Assembly: GCA_963932145.1 (NCBI GenBank)
Contig: OZ010573.1
Span: 23,596,565-23,660,564, forward strand
Source of the DNA: Acanthosepion lycidas
Lineage: Eukaryota > Mollusca > Cephalopoda > Sepiida > Sepiidae
Reading direction: 5' to 3'
Length of the DNA stretch: 64,000 nucleotides
Part shown: piece after piece, positions 1 to 11,130 of the stretch
Layout: every line of letters begins with the position of its first letter
Position numbering within the stretch: the stretch's first letter is position 1
Notes under the pieces: model-generated
Told to the model about the DNA's origin: nothing
The model's input: the letters and a program-made list of their open reading frames with translations, nothing else
Databases searched by the model: none
Position numbers and translations under genes: made by a program

Positions 1-129
1 GAATCCACACAGAATAAAGAATGGCAATTTCCTGAAGGTCTCATATGGTCTCACTTCCAATTTTCCCTAAGTGCTTTTCAAGTTTCTTGAAACCAGAATT
101 AGCAAACCACACTTTTTTTTTATTTATTT

Positions 130-135
130 ATTATT

Positions 136-168
<33 letters not shown>
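130..168. repeat. (AAT)n / (ATT)n microsatellite
   Basis: A run of ATT units turns into a run of AAT units, giving a short inverted trinucleotide array. Confidence 0.9.
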
Positions 169-825
169 CTAATCTAATAACCTTAGGACCCTGGGCAGGA
201 CCCGGAAAAAAATGTGTAAACACCAGAAATCAAAGGAAATATAATAATAATAGTAGTAACAACATTTCTTTTCCTTCATGCTAATAAGTGATTTTCACTG
301 GAGATTAAATGGTAGCAGGTCATTTCAATATTCCAGAAATATCCTCAATAATTATTCTTTTTCATACATTTTCTTATCTCCACCAAATATCTAATGATTT
401 TCATTGGAATTTCAGCAATAGCAAGTCTCAACAAATCTTCAGTACCCTTGACAGTATCATCACAGATGCCCAGCACTGTTATAGAATCTGGATCATTTAA
501 TTTTTTTTTCTGATTCATTCAATCCCAATTATCATCTTGTTGGCAATGTTCTAAGTGCTTTAACTTTTATTCACACAACATTGACTTTTCTGTTCCATAA
601 TTGTCTCACTTCAACGACAACATATATAATTTCCACTTTCTTTTATTTTCAAACTGCATCAACAATCTAGCACATCTGGTTTTCCTTGTTTTTGGAAAAG
701 CAAATTGGATTTTCCCTCTTGGACGAGAGAGTACATCTGGATATCAAAGTCTCAGAGCTGAGACAATAATATTTAAATTAATAACAAAAAATGTTGTGTT
801 GCTATGAACACTGTAGAATTCCCTG

Positions 826-1060
826 AATAACATAAAGATATAGCCTCATCATGCTAGGCATTGCTATTAAACATTATTACAGTAATGTTTTTTTTTTGTT
901 TTTTTTTAATTAGTAATATTAATGTCTCTGTCAAGGGTGTCAAGACTTTCCAATAGAACATAGAGACATAAGCTCATCATGCTAGGCATTGCTGCTAAAC
1001 ATTATTACATTAATGATTTTTGTATTTTATTAAGTAATATTAATATCTCTGTCTCTTGTT
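826..1060. repeat. Imperfect tandem duplication, period about 128 bp
   Basis: The segment with CTCATCATGCTAGGCATTGC at about 845 recurs at about 973. Matching flanks follow in both copies (AAACATTATTACA, then AGTAATATTAAT, then TCTCTGTC). The two units differ by substitutions and in the length of a T-rich run, so this is an old local duplication. Confidence 0.75.
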
Positions 1061-2445
1061 TCATCTAATGAGGTCCTTGTTGGAGATACCACTGTCTCTA
1101 ATAGACCCTGCCACCATAAATATGTCAAATTTTAAAAGTATATATATATTTTGTTATAAATGATTGACAAGGCACATCTGTTAGGTACCTTTTTTATTGT
1201 ATTGGATTTAATATGTGTAGAAATTGTCCAAATGATTTTTCGTGCCAAATGTTTTCAGCTAATATATTCAACTATGAACACAGCCATAATGTACTGTCTG
1301 TGTTTGGGAATTAAAAATATGTATACCTCCAAACAGCTTACACACCATTTGCATAAACAGAATACTTGAAAATGGTATATAGATTAGCTGAAAATACAAA
1401 GCATGAACCAGGGCCAGTGTATACTATCCACAAAGCCCCCAACCCAGTGGTGCAAGCCTGATTGGTGGCCCAAGAATTCTTTGTGACCCTCACTATCTTA
1501 TCAACATTTGCTTTTTTCTACCTACATTTATATACATTACAAATAAAACTAAGCACAACTGACTATTAAAGGATGAAAAATTTTTGCTGATTTTGACATT
1601 TTTCTTTTGTCCAAATCTGTGAAATTGTTTTGCACGTACTAAGTTTAGCAAAAATACTATATAAAGTTCATTATTCTTTTAGTAATAATGTTAATGTGTT
1701 AAAATAATTCAACTTTTTAATAAGAAAAATTTCAAGTTGATGTTAAAAATTGCAGCAAAACATTGTTGCTTTATTTAAGATGCTATGATCTATTATGATA
1801 AGACTCTAATTTGTATTTAGTTACATTGTATTTGTTTTCAAGTTGAATTTTTTACCTATATTGTATATGTTCCATTATTGTGCATAATTAGGTTACAATA
1901 AAATTTGTATTTTATATGAATACCACCTTATGAAAATTTAGATGTAGTAGAGCAATGGGCCCCATATCATAGATTTGATGGGATCCGACAAGACCCTTGC
2001 ACCAACTCTGGCATTAACTTTCATTCAGACAATTTCTTCACACACTAAGTCCCAAAGAGAAACACTTTATACACACAAAATAAAAAACCTAACACATTAA
2101 CTGCCAACCATGAGATAACTCATGATTAACAGTTTTTATTATGATGACATCTACAAATCATCTCAGGCTTTGGTATTTTCACATATATTTTCATCTGCAG
2201 TCACCAACACATTTATTCGCATCAATATTTTTAGTGTGAAAACAATGTTAAAATTTCATAAATCAACTCTTAAAATTTTTTTATTGCCTAAGTTTTCTAT
2301 TGTAAATTTGGCGTTTGAAGTCAGATTTTGTAATTGTCCTATGTCAATCAACATGTTAAAAGTTATTGTCAATCATTTTCTCATTTTAACTGTCTTAATC
2401 TGTTAGAGAGGGGTTGCTGTGCCAATACACAATTAATATATAATT

Positions 2446-2548
2446 GGATGCTGAAAAGTTCTCTACCTAAGAAGAGAATCCCCTCCAAAAATTCTGAAGT
2501 TTTGTCAGATTTTAGAAACTGGGTCGGACTGAGAACTTTTCAGCACCC
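2446..2548. mobile_element. Short hairpin MITE-like element
   Basis: The termini are inverted repeats: GCTGAAAAGTTCTC at 2450-2463 and its complement GAGAACTTTTCAGC at 2531-2544, with one further imperfect match outside. The interior is about 70 bp. The form is that of a small non-autonomous DNA transposon. No clean target duplication is visible and the family is unknown. It ends about 170 bp upstream of the proposed start codon of the DUF3504 gene. Confidence 0.55.
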
Positions 2549-2716
2549 ATCGTACACAATTCTATTCTCTCGTAAAGACACCAAACGTTCAAACACCTGC
2601 TATGAGTATGCATCATCTAAGGGAGATAATCTTTGTATTTTGCTGGCAGAGTTACGTATCTTTGTTCGTACTATTGTTTACCAGCGCCACTCACAACTTC
2701 CGATCAGAGCGACAAT
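2549..2716 (+). promoter_or_regulatory. Likely 5' UTR / promoter-proximal region of the DUF3504 gene
   Basis: The last 60 bases before the proposed ATG at 2717 lose the strong AT bias of the surroundings and contain CpG dinucleotides, as is common at animal gene starts. No TATA box or initiator can be placed with confidence, and the transcription start cannot be read from the sequence. Confidence 0.35.
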
Positions 2717-4377
2717 ATGGCGGACTCGAGCACGACGAACGGCGAATTGCAAGTGCCACATCCACATCAAACTCCTCCTCCGGCGGCTGTGGTGGACCTC
2801 GAGGCCGAAGGACGTGCACACTGGACAAACGACAGGGCTCAATGCTCAGCTACGACCACAGAAAAGAAGAAGAACAATAATAATACAGCCAGTACCTCAC
2901 GGCAAGGAGAGCAACAACAACAACGACGAGTCGTAGTAATAATAATGATAATAATAATAAAACAACAGAGGAAGAAACAGTTGGCCTGGAAGATGATGAA
3001 GATGACGAAGAAGAAGATATTTGTGCTGTGGAAGAAGAAGATCATCTGGAAGAAGAAGAGGCCATTTAGAAGATCCTGGACAGGGAGAAGACCATGAAAT
3101 CGACATGCAAAGTCACCTGGAGGCGTTGCAAGTGGTGTGCACAGCAGCGACGAATTCCGCTTCGTCGGAAGGAGAAGATGGCTGTTCGTCTTCGTTTAAT
3201 TTTCACATGGAGAATAAACACACCCAAAGAAAAACCGACACAGATATGCGAACGTTAAGCTCTTATTTGAAATCGTTAAATGAGAGCCGTAGTCCTGAAA
3301 TGATCCCCCCAGTTGAATTGGACAACTACCTGTCCAGTTTTTTTATGGTTGTTCGAAAAGCAGACGGCAGCGAATACGAACCTAAGACCCTACGGGCCAT
3401 TATGGCTAGCATTGAGCGTTATCTCCGCTGTAGGAATTATCCAGTCTCAATTACTAGAGACTATATTTTTTCCAAAACAAGAGATTCGCTTAAGGAAAAG
3501 CAAAGGATCCTGAAAGAACAAGGGATTGGAAACAAACCCCGACCCCCAGCAGATCCTCTCGGTGTCCTGGTCGCCCAGAGGGTGAACCAGTTATATGCTA
3601 AACAAAACATGGGGCCTTATAATCCCTTATCGGTTGTCAGCACATTAATTTTTGTTTTCATCGTACACTTTAGACTACGTAAAGCAGTCGACCACAAGAA
3701 TTTGCTCTGGGGAGATATCCAACTAAAAGTAGATAAAAATGGAAGGGAGTATTTGGTATATCGACCCCAGAGCCTTCCATCCCTGCCTCCACACATAGAG
3801 AACCACATCCGGCGCACATATAACATATACGCACAACCTGAACGACCAGAGCGAGACCCGGTGGCTATCTATCAATTGTACAACGAGAAGAGGCCTGCTT
3901 CGATGAAATATAGTAATTCACCATTTTACTTAGGTATCTTCAGCCTTAACCCTTTGCCTTTCCAAGACTGGTACCGTGCCTCAGCTATGGGCATTAACAA
4001 ACTTTGTGACTTGGTCAAGCAGATACGCTCCATCACTGGTCTCCCCCGGGCAATGTATGCCCAAGACTCACCATTCCTCAGTCCGCAGTTCATCTCCAAT
4101 GCACTGATGGGTCCCGACCCATCGAAAAGCGAAGTGGAAGCGGCAGCGGCCCTAGTCTCCACTAACCCTCACCATGATTTATCTGTCATGGACACTGTTG
4201 TTTATAATGTAGATTCGGACAGTGAAAGTGTTACAGAACAACAATCGAATATGTCATTTATTGGAAGTTTGGAGAATCAGTCAAGCGTGGAAGAAAATCT
4301 GCACGGAGAAGATTTGACGATGCACGACAAAGACGATGACGACGACGACGATGACAATGGATCTCATTTGGCCAGAG
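2717..4377 (+). CDS. Exon 1 of a Crypton-derived DUF3504 protein (KIAA1958/QRICH1/ZMYM type)
   Basis: Exon 1 of a host gene; function unknown, probably nuclear. Counting from the in-frame ATG at 3105, residues about 50-135 match the N-terminal helical part of DUF3504 (IPPVELDNYLSSFF, DGSEYEPKTLRAIMASIERYL). Residues about 155-345 match the recombinase fold (HFRLRKAVDHKNLLWGDIQL, SPFYLGIFSL, AMGINKLCDLVKQI). The usual NHSxRKT-like C-terminal motif is replaced by LPRAMYAQDSPFLSP, so catalysis looks lost. An acidic Asp run ends the exon. The exon closes at GAG|GTAAAA in phase 1. The better start is ATG 2717 (ACAATATGGCGG context), beginning MADSSTTNGELQVPHP. Joining it to the domain needs two frame changes, near 2900-2940 and near 3060-3070, through Gln/Asn-rich and then Glu-rich stretches. 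These may be one-base losses in the assembly or real. If they are real, translation may start at 3105. Related vertebrate genes are known to descend from Crypton transposons. Confidence 0.85.
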
Positions 4378-6465
4378 GTAAAATATATAAATATATAATA
4401 TAATAATAATATATAAATTCTTCTCCTCTTCCGTTTTTCTTTGTAATACTAATAATCAATGTTAACTGTTTCGACTGGTCATTCTCCATTCTTTTTCATA
4501 AGAAAGTGATCTACTATGGTTGGATTGTCTTTTAAAAGCTCAAGTATTTATTCACCTGGAAAAGGGTGAAGGATTGACCAGATAAAAACTGAAAAAATAC
4601 CAAGCTGAGGCTCATAATATAAAAAATTCAAAATTTAAAAATTATTACGATAATAATTCATCTCAAAATTAAAAAAAAAAAAAAAAAAAGGAAGTTATCT
4701 TTTTTTTATTCTGGATATTGTTTACGTTTTTTGCAAACACACATAAAAATCTTATGATATAATATAATCTTTTAGTTTTGTCTTTCAGATGATAACTTCA
4801 GCTCACTTGTAGATTGATAACTGGAATAGTAATTACAGTTAAAATAAATCAACATGAAACTATGATCTGTAGGGTAGGGGATAATTTGAACTTTTCATCA
4901 TCACCAAGACAATTTTTTTTTTTTATCAGAGCATTTCATAGTTAATCATGAAATTCTGAAAACACTGGATTTTTTTTTTTATATTTCCTAAACAAATCGT
5001 ACTCTAAAAATCCCAATGTTACAATAGTACTAAGTTTGAAAATAATGAACACACATTCTCCCTACTTAGTTGTAAATTGATTTTTTATTGGTATTTCTAT
5101 GTAGTTAGGGATGTATTTTTGTAACATGTTTTTGGTATATATTTCTATGTATTGTAGTATAACATGCTGTACTTTTAAGTGTATGTATTTCTATGTAGTT
5201 TGTACCTAAAAAAAATATTTACACTTATACAGTATTATTAATTTTTAATGCTAAGTATTTATTTATCTCTAAAATTAGTTTTTAGCTTTACATAGAATAT
5301 TTAAAACGATTGAAACTTTCTTTTAAATGAAATTTTCCATTTTTGTTTATTTGAAATTCCTTCATTTCTCTAAGACTATTAAAATACTAAAAGCCTTGAA
5401 ATTTTTTTTTTAATTTAAGGAAAAGATAACCTCTTATCCAGTAGAAAACAAAACTCAGAAAGCATTAACATCTTCAATTAATAAACTCAATGCAATCGTT
5501 TATTTCGTTCTGTTTGTTACATATAGTATTTTTTTCACATTCCATTTTTCTTTTTTAAATATATAGCCTTACTTTTACAAATTACAATACATTTTACAAT
5601 GGTCAAGTTTAGAAGTCCTCCTACCAAATCATATAATTCTTATTGGCATCTTTTTTTGAAAACTATTGCTGAAAATAAATTCTATAATGAAACAGTAGAA
5701 ATACCAACTTTGAAAAAACAACAGATTCAGGTAAAATGGGGAAAAAATTACTTACTATTGTTGATTTCTTGTACAAAAGTTTTTGGGTTTTTTTTTTTTA
5801 TTCGTATGTGTTTAGGGGTTTGTTTTAAAGTTTTAAAAGAAGCAACTTCCTTTTTTTGTCTCTCTCATTCAAATATTCAAGTGGATGAACAGCAAACTGT
5901 TGATGCTTAAGTTTACCATATACATTGTAGGCCAAAAGTTTGGTGCCAACCTCTGGACTTCAAAGAATTACTTAAAAATTGAAGGTTGCATGCTTTTTCA
6001 AATCTAATTTGCTAGCTGACTTCAGGCCAGAGGGATTTCTTCTTCATTTTATTATATATTCAGTAAAAATAATAACAAAATTAAGTCATTACTGCATAAA
6101 GTTTCCTTAAAATATTAGTTCTTTTTGCCTAATTTACTTTACTGGTTAATAGCAATCTTAGACTAGATTTTAAATTTTAGGTAACCCCTTTTCCAAAAAT
6201 TGGACACCATGCACCAATGGGTTAGTTTCAGCATCCTAGCTTAGTAGGAGTTAATTCAACCACTGAAGGTATGAAACTGTCTTATTAAAACTAGAAGATG
6301 CTTGTTTAATATTAGATAATACTTTACAGAAAATTTTTATAGAGAAGGAGATTAATTTAGAACAGATGATGAATTTTTTTTAGAAAAAGTAAGGAAAAAT
6401 ATAATCCATATATGTATGAAAATTGGAATCAAATAAAGAGCAAATGGATTCAAATCCAACAGAAA

Positions 6466-7180
6466 GATGGATAAGGAAAAAATAGAAAATGTTTAAAATG
6501 TTTCACTTTTATTTAAATTTCATCAGAAAATGAAATATGAAGGCAAAAAGAAAATTCTGGTATTTTTTCTTTTTGTATTGTTTGTTATTTCATTAGTTAA
6601 GCAGCTCTCACTTGTATCTGTCCTGTCAAGCAGTGTTCATGTATATAATTCATGTGTGTATGTGTATCATAATTCTAGTTTGTCTATGCAAGATTTGGAT
6701 AATAATGTGTATTTGTTTGTGTGCATTTGCGGATATAGTAAGCATTTTCATCTATGTTTGGTGGTTGTCTGTATTTTGATTTGGGGAAGTTTTGTGTGAG
6801 AGTGAAATAATTTAAATTACACCTGTTGTGATTGTAGGTAGACAAATTCTTTCACACTCACAAAACATGCCTAAATAAACATATGGACAACAACCAAACA
6901 CAGATGAAAAATTTCTACTAGACACTCAAACATTCACACATTATCATTTGAATCCAGCATACACAAAGTAGAATTATACACACATGAATTATACACACAA
7001 ACACTGCTTGACAGGACAGATACACATGAGATCTTCTTAATCAAGCAAAAACAAACAGCACAAATATAAAAATACCAGAATTTTCTTTTCTCCTCCATAT
7101 TCCATTTTCTGATATAGCTTAAATAAAAGTGAAACTTGCTAAATTTATAGACATTTCCTATTTGTTTCTTATCCTATCCG
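6466..7180. repeat. Large foldback (inverted repeat), family A
   Basis: The two halves are reverse complements over roughly 300 bp each. AAATGAAATATGAAGGCAAA near 6527 pairs with the complement around 7085-7115. CTGTCCTGTCAAGCAGTGTT near 6617 pairs with its complement near 7000-7020. GGATAAGGAAAAAATAG at the left end pairs with CTATTTGTTTCTTATCC at the right. Outer motifs (TTTCACTTTTATT, ATTCTGGTATTTTT) are shared with the foldback at 40129-40452, so the two belong to one family. There is no protein coding capacity. Confidence 0.8.
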
Positions 7181-8399
7181 ATAGGATGGAGCAGAAATAT
7201 GTCCCACATGATGGTTAGAGAGTAAGAGGTATTTCTGGGTGGTATTTCTACCGCACACACACATATACATACATATATATACATACATATACACTCACAC
7301 ACAAACATACTGTGGTTTATAGTTGGTAACTAAACCTGCTTTCCTACCAGACAAGGATGAGTAGAACCCCAGCAACACAAAAAAATCAAGAGCTTTTAAA
7401 GGACAAATGGGCTTGGAGACAGCAACCATCAACCCTAACTATACATGAAATAGCCTCATCAACCTGTAGTTGGACAAGCATGGTGAGTACGGCCACACTT
7501 CTGAAGACATGGTCTATCAAGGAGAGAGTTCATCCAACAGGAGTGAGTAGGCCCTGGATTTGTGTTTTATATATGTCGATAGATATGGATAAAGAGGCAT
7601 ATTAATCTATAAATTACATTCATATGTGGCTAAAATTTAATAAACTTGGCCAGAAACTGACATTATATACAGCAAGAAAAATTTTTTTGCATAACATGTC
7701 ATATGATTATTCATGAGGAATAATACATGAAGCTATCTTCGTTTTCCAGGCTTTGAGTAATCCAAAAAGCAAATCTTCAGACAGGCCCTGGTTTTCATTT
7801 ACATAAAGAATAATCCATTCTCAGGCATATATACATGGCTCTTTGAAAACAGAATCCTGCAGAACAGCATAATATCTTGTTGGGTTTAAAGGTGCATGTG
7901 TCAGGAGGCCAGTCAAGAATAAATATCATTCACTAACTCTGGATTGCATGAACAGTACAAGTTTGTATATAAATCTTGACAAAGTATTGCTTTTAACAAA
8001 ATCCATGTAAAACTTGCAGCAAGAAGCATCATCAACCCAGCATATACAAACATATGTTCTTATCTACAATATGTTGTATTTCACAGGTTCTCTGTCATAA
8101 AATAACAAGATTTTTATTCAGAGATCCCTTGTGATGACAAAAGGCCTATCTTGTTCTGTGAAAATTCTTCAACATAAAAAGAAAAACACTTGCTCCATCT
8201 AAAATGTATACACTTACATGACTCACATATTAATACTATTATCATTTTCAAGCCATCTATATCCTCTGTGATATCACAGGTCTTCTATTATCACCACTCT
8301 GTCTAAATATATGTTATGGCAGGTAATTAAATGCAGATATTTTTTGACTTACCCTTGTATATGCTATGCCCTTTCAATCTCCTATCCATTTACAAAAAT

Positions 8400-8640
8400 T
8401 CATTAGGTAGGTTTCTCACTTTTTTTTTTTTTTTGTCCTTCTTGCATTCACAATGTCCTGTAAGTGTCCAATTTGTAATTTTCCTCATTATGGGTCCTAA
8501 AAAAAATTTCTATCTCTTTCTGATTTTATGTATAAGTATACTTTTTGTTTCCATTATCTTTAAAACTTCCTTGTTACTCATATGTTCAGTCCATGGTATT
8601 CTTAGTATCCTTCTGTAGAACCACAGTTCTGTTGACACAT
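8400..8640 (-). mobile_element. RTE-like LINE fragment, reverse transcriptase C-terminal region
   Basis: The reverse strand translates to LWFYRRILRIPWTEHMSNKE followed by a match to the VLKxMETK and NIRKRQLKFLG blocks of endonuclease/reverse-transcriptase LINEs of the RTE-like group. The same block occurs on the + strand at about 19590-19690 (EIWFYRRRLKVS). The copy is truncated at both ends, carries frame changes and is non-functional. Confidence 0.7.
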
Positions 8641-9419
8641 GTTGACATAAATAACAAGGATTTGCATTTTCTTTTTGTAATGTGAATTACAGAATATTGG
8701 TATGATGTATAAAAATGTTCTCATTGTGTCTTTTGTTTAAAAGTCAGTGCTTATTTGGTTTGGTTCCAAGAATTTCATTTGTGAGGATGGCGTTTGAAAT
8801 CATCTGTTTTCAATCTTCATGGAGTGCTGGCCAAGACGTGTGTTTCTACTGACTATTACTATGGGTACCCTAGTCTACACTAATTTACTCTACTGACCCT
8901 CTTGTGGTTGAAGGGTTGTTTTTATAATGATGAGGATAGGATGATAAAATATCCTTCTTTTCTATCAGCACTGATGACAAGGTTATTTTTAGAATGATGA
9001 AATATCATCATCATTCTAGACCATAACAGATTAAGTACCTTGACATGGTGCAATGGATTGCATGTTTCTATGACCCAGAGAACTATACTGGACAGGAGGT
9101 CAATCCTAGCCAGAAAGGTCAATGAGTGTAAACAGAAATAAAAAATGTTGTTAGATCTTCAAAATTTTTAAATTTAAAAATGCTAAAAAATATTCTTAAG
9201 GCTAAGGCAAACTATGATGTGACGTAATTTACTGGTTAATAAACGAAAGTGAGTAAATGTTGTTAATGTTGAATTTTTTTTATTTGTTTATATATATTTA
9301 TTTACTTATTTTCTTTTATATTAATGCAATTATTATTTTAATTTGATAAATTATTTATGTATTATATTTTAGAATAATAGAAAATTTTAATTTGACCATT
9401 TTCTTTACATTTTTAAAAA

Positions 9420-9421
<2 letters not shown>

Positions 9422-9471
<50 letters not shown>
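9422..9471. repeat. (AT)n microsatellite
   Basis: An uninterrupted AT array of about 50 bp that abuts the 5' end of the adjacent tRNA-derived SINE. Confidence 0.95.
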
Positions 9472-9473
<2 letters not shown>

Positions 9474-9475
<2 letters not shown>

Positions 9476-9938
9476 GGGCATGTGGCTAGAACATTCACAT
9501 TCTGACCATGAGACTTGAGTTTGAATCTCACCCTGGTCAATCTGACAGGAAGGAGGTTTCTTGATGTCATCTGACTGGGAGAGGTCGATCCCAGCGTGTG
9601 ACACCTTTGGAAAGTGCCTGAAAACCATACCACGGGTTGACCCAGGCCTTGTTTGTGAAATTGGATAGATGGAACCTTTGGTCCCATCAACAGCTGTGCT
9701 AGCACAAAGTCACAAGTCATCACAGCTGAGGGATTGAGCATACTGGCCTTGTTCAAATTGTTGATCACGCTCTTTCCCAGAAACTGTAATTAAGCTCAGC
9801 ATAGTTGCAGTATAAACCACATGTAGGCTCTGTGGGTGTTGAATAAACAGAAATGTGCCTGAGTAAGTGTCTGCAACAGGGATTGGCTAGCTGTCCTAGT
9901 AGACAGGTATCCTCGAATACTAGTGACCAGCTATACTA

Positions 9939-9940
<2 letters not shown>
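9474..9940 (+). mobile_element. tRNA-derived SINE, about 465 bp
   Basis: The first 65 bp look like a degenerate tRNA: an A-box-like GTGGCTAGAACATTC and a B-box-like GAGTTTGAATCTC near 9518-9530 with short flanking complementarity. An unrelated body of about 400 bp follows. The unit is flanked on both sides by (AT)n arrays (9422-9471 and 9942-9977). Its length and tRNA head fit a SINE with a long central domain. I could not assign it to a named domain class such as the Ceph, V or Deu domains. Confidence 0.6.

Positions 9941-9941
<1 letters not shown>

Positions 9942-9977
<36 letters not shown>
9942..9977. repeat. (AT)n microsatellite at the SINE 3' end
   Basis: A pure AT array directly following the SINE body, probably grown from its tail. 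Confidence 0.9.
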
Positions 9978-9984
<7 letters not shown>

Positions 9985-10214
9985 GACTGTTACGTTTGTG
10001 TATTGGAAGTATACTCTTGTGGGGAACTTGCATTTATGAATGGACTGATGGACACACAATTAAACGTCAGTATGTGCATGTCACTGATGTCAAAATAACG
10101 CAAATGAAAAAAAACGAACATCTATATACAAAAAACTTTGAAAAGTAGATATGAACCATGAAACTATGTAGTCAGGGGAATAATAATAATTCAATTACAG
10201 GTATATTAATTTAC

Positions 10215-11130
10215 AGTAAGTAAATTCTTTTTTAAAATTATAAAATTTTGTTTGAGGAACCTGGTTTTCTAGCATATTGTATATCTAAGAACCTTAAGGA
10301 AATTATAGGTAGTAACCAAATTTCAGATAAGTTAACCCGCAATAGACCAAAAATAAAAACAACAGGATTTTCCCAACCATGTAACAACAAAAGGAGTTTA
10401 TGTTGTAATCACATTAGACATACCAATTCGTTCACTACCTCAGTCACTAAATCTACTTTCAAAATCTACCACAACTCTAACTGTAGAAGTCATAACATGA
10501 TTTACCTATTAGAATGCACACTATGCCAGAAACAATATGTGGGAAAATCTGAATGGCTCTTTCACTACAGAATTAATAATTATCAGAATCATATCAAGTC
10601 AGCTCCCTATGAAAGATTATTATTGCCTGTAGAACAACATTTCTGCCTAGAAAAACATGATATTAAAAGCCATACCAAATTCACTGTAATTGAAAAAATA
10701 GAAATAGACAGAAAAGATAACCTTAGAAAAATATTAGAAGAACATGAAGACAAATGGATTTTGCTCCTCAAAACACTTCATCCAGATGGGCTTATCCACA
10801 AATTTAACAACATAGATAGAATTGATATATAACCCCATAAATCAAGCCCTGCCCACATTTCTCACCCACACAAGACAGACATGTTTTCAGAGGTGTCGAG
10901 GACTCACATCTATACACACACTCATGCCAATATATAGACTTACACACATTAAACACACTGCCAAAGAATTAAAAGATAACATACATTTAACACACACATT
11001 CTCCTCTCAGCAACCAATAAAACCGCCAAAATAACCAAAAAGGGAATTCTGCGACTTATGTATCTCCCTAGCCACTATCTTAAAAACAACTTGAAAGAGG
11101 CCTTTTGACCAAAGCAAGGACCAACCAAAA
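10215..11130 (+). mobile_element. Penelope-like element fragment with GIY-YIG endonuclease domain
   Basis: An open reading frame up to the stop at 10830-10832 encodes the C-terminal part of a Penelope-like retroelement polyprotein. Visible motifs are CCNHIRHTNSF, FKIYHNSNCRSHNMIYLLEC, the CxxC-containing GIY-YIG-type core (MIYLLECTLCQKQYVGKSE), then RINNYQNHIKS and the LLPVEQHFCLEKHD block. No reverse transcriptase domain precedes it, so the copy is 5'-truncated. About 300 bp of AC-rich sequence after the stop (10833-11130) is presumably its 3' UTR and ends where a Helitron begins. Penelope-like elements are eukaryotic retroelements that are neither LTR nor virus-like. Confidence 0.85.

Larger units (their letters stand above)
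1..2445. other. AT-rich upstream intergenic sequence
   Basis: No coding region can be supported here: the open frames are short, AT-rich and without recognisable motifs. The stretch contains an (AAT)n array near 130-168 and the tandem duplication listed separately. Two patches (about 1410-1480 and 1955-2000) are richer in G and C and may be very old repeats, but I could not assign them. Confidence 0.6.

Noticed and set aside
2334-2936. 200-codon open frame overlapping the start of exon 1
   Set aside because: It is a shadow of the MADSSTTNGELQ frame: the Arg/His-rich translation has no motif and it ends in the AAT/TAA run.
7357-7605. Possible exon with PATQKNQELLKDKWAW
   Set aside because: No supported splice sites in a compatible phase and no recognisable domain; probably an old repeat.
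9421-9768. Reverse-strand frame ending in a long Ile-Tyr run
   Set aside because: It is the antisense of the SINE plus the (AT)n array; no protein-like composition.
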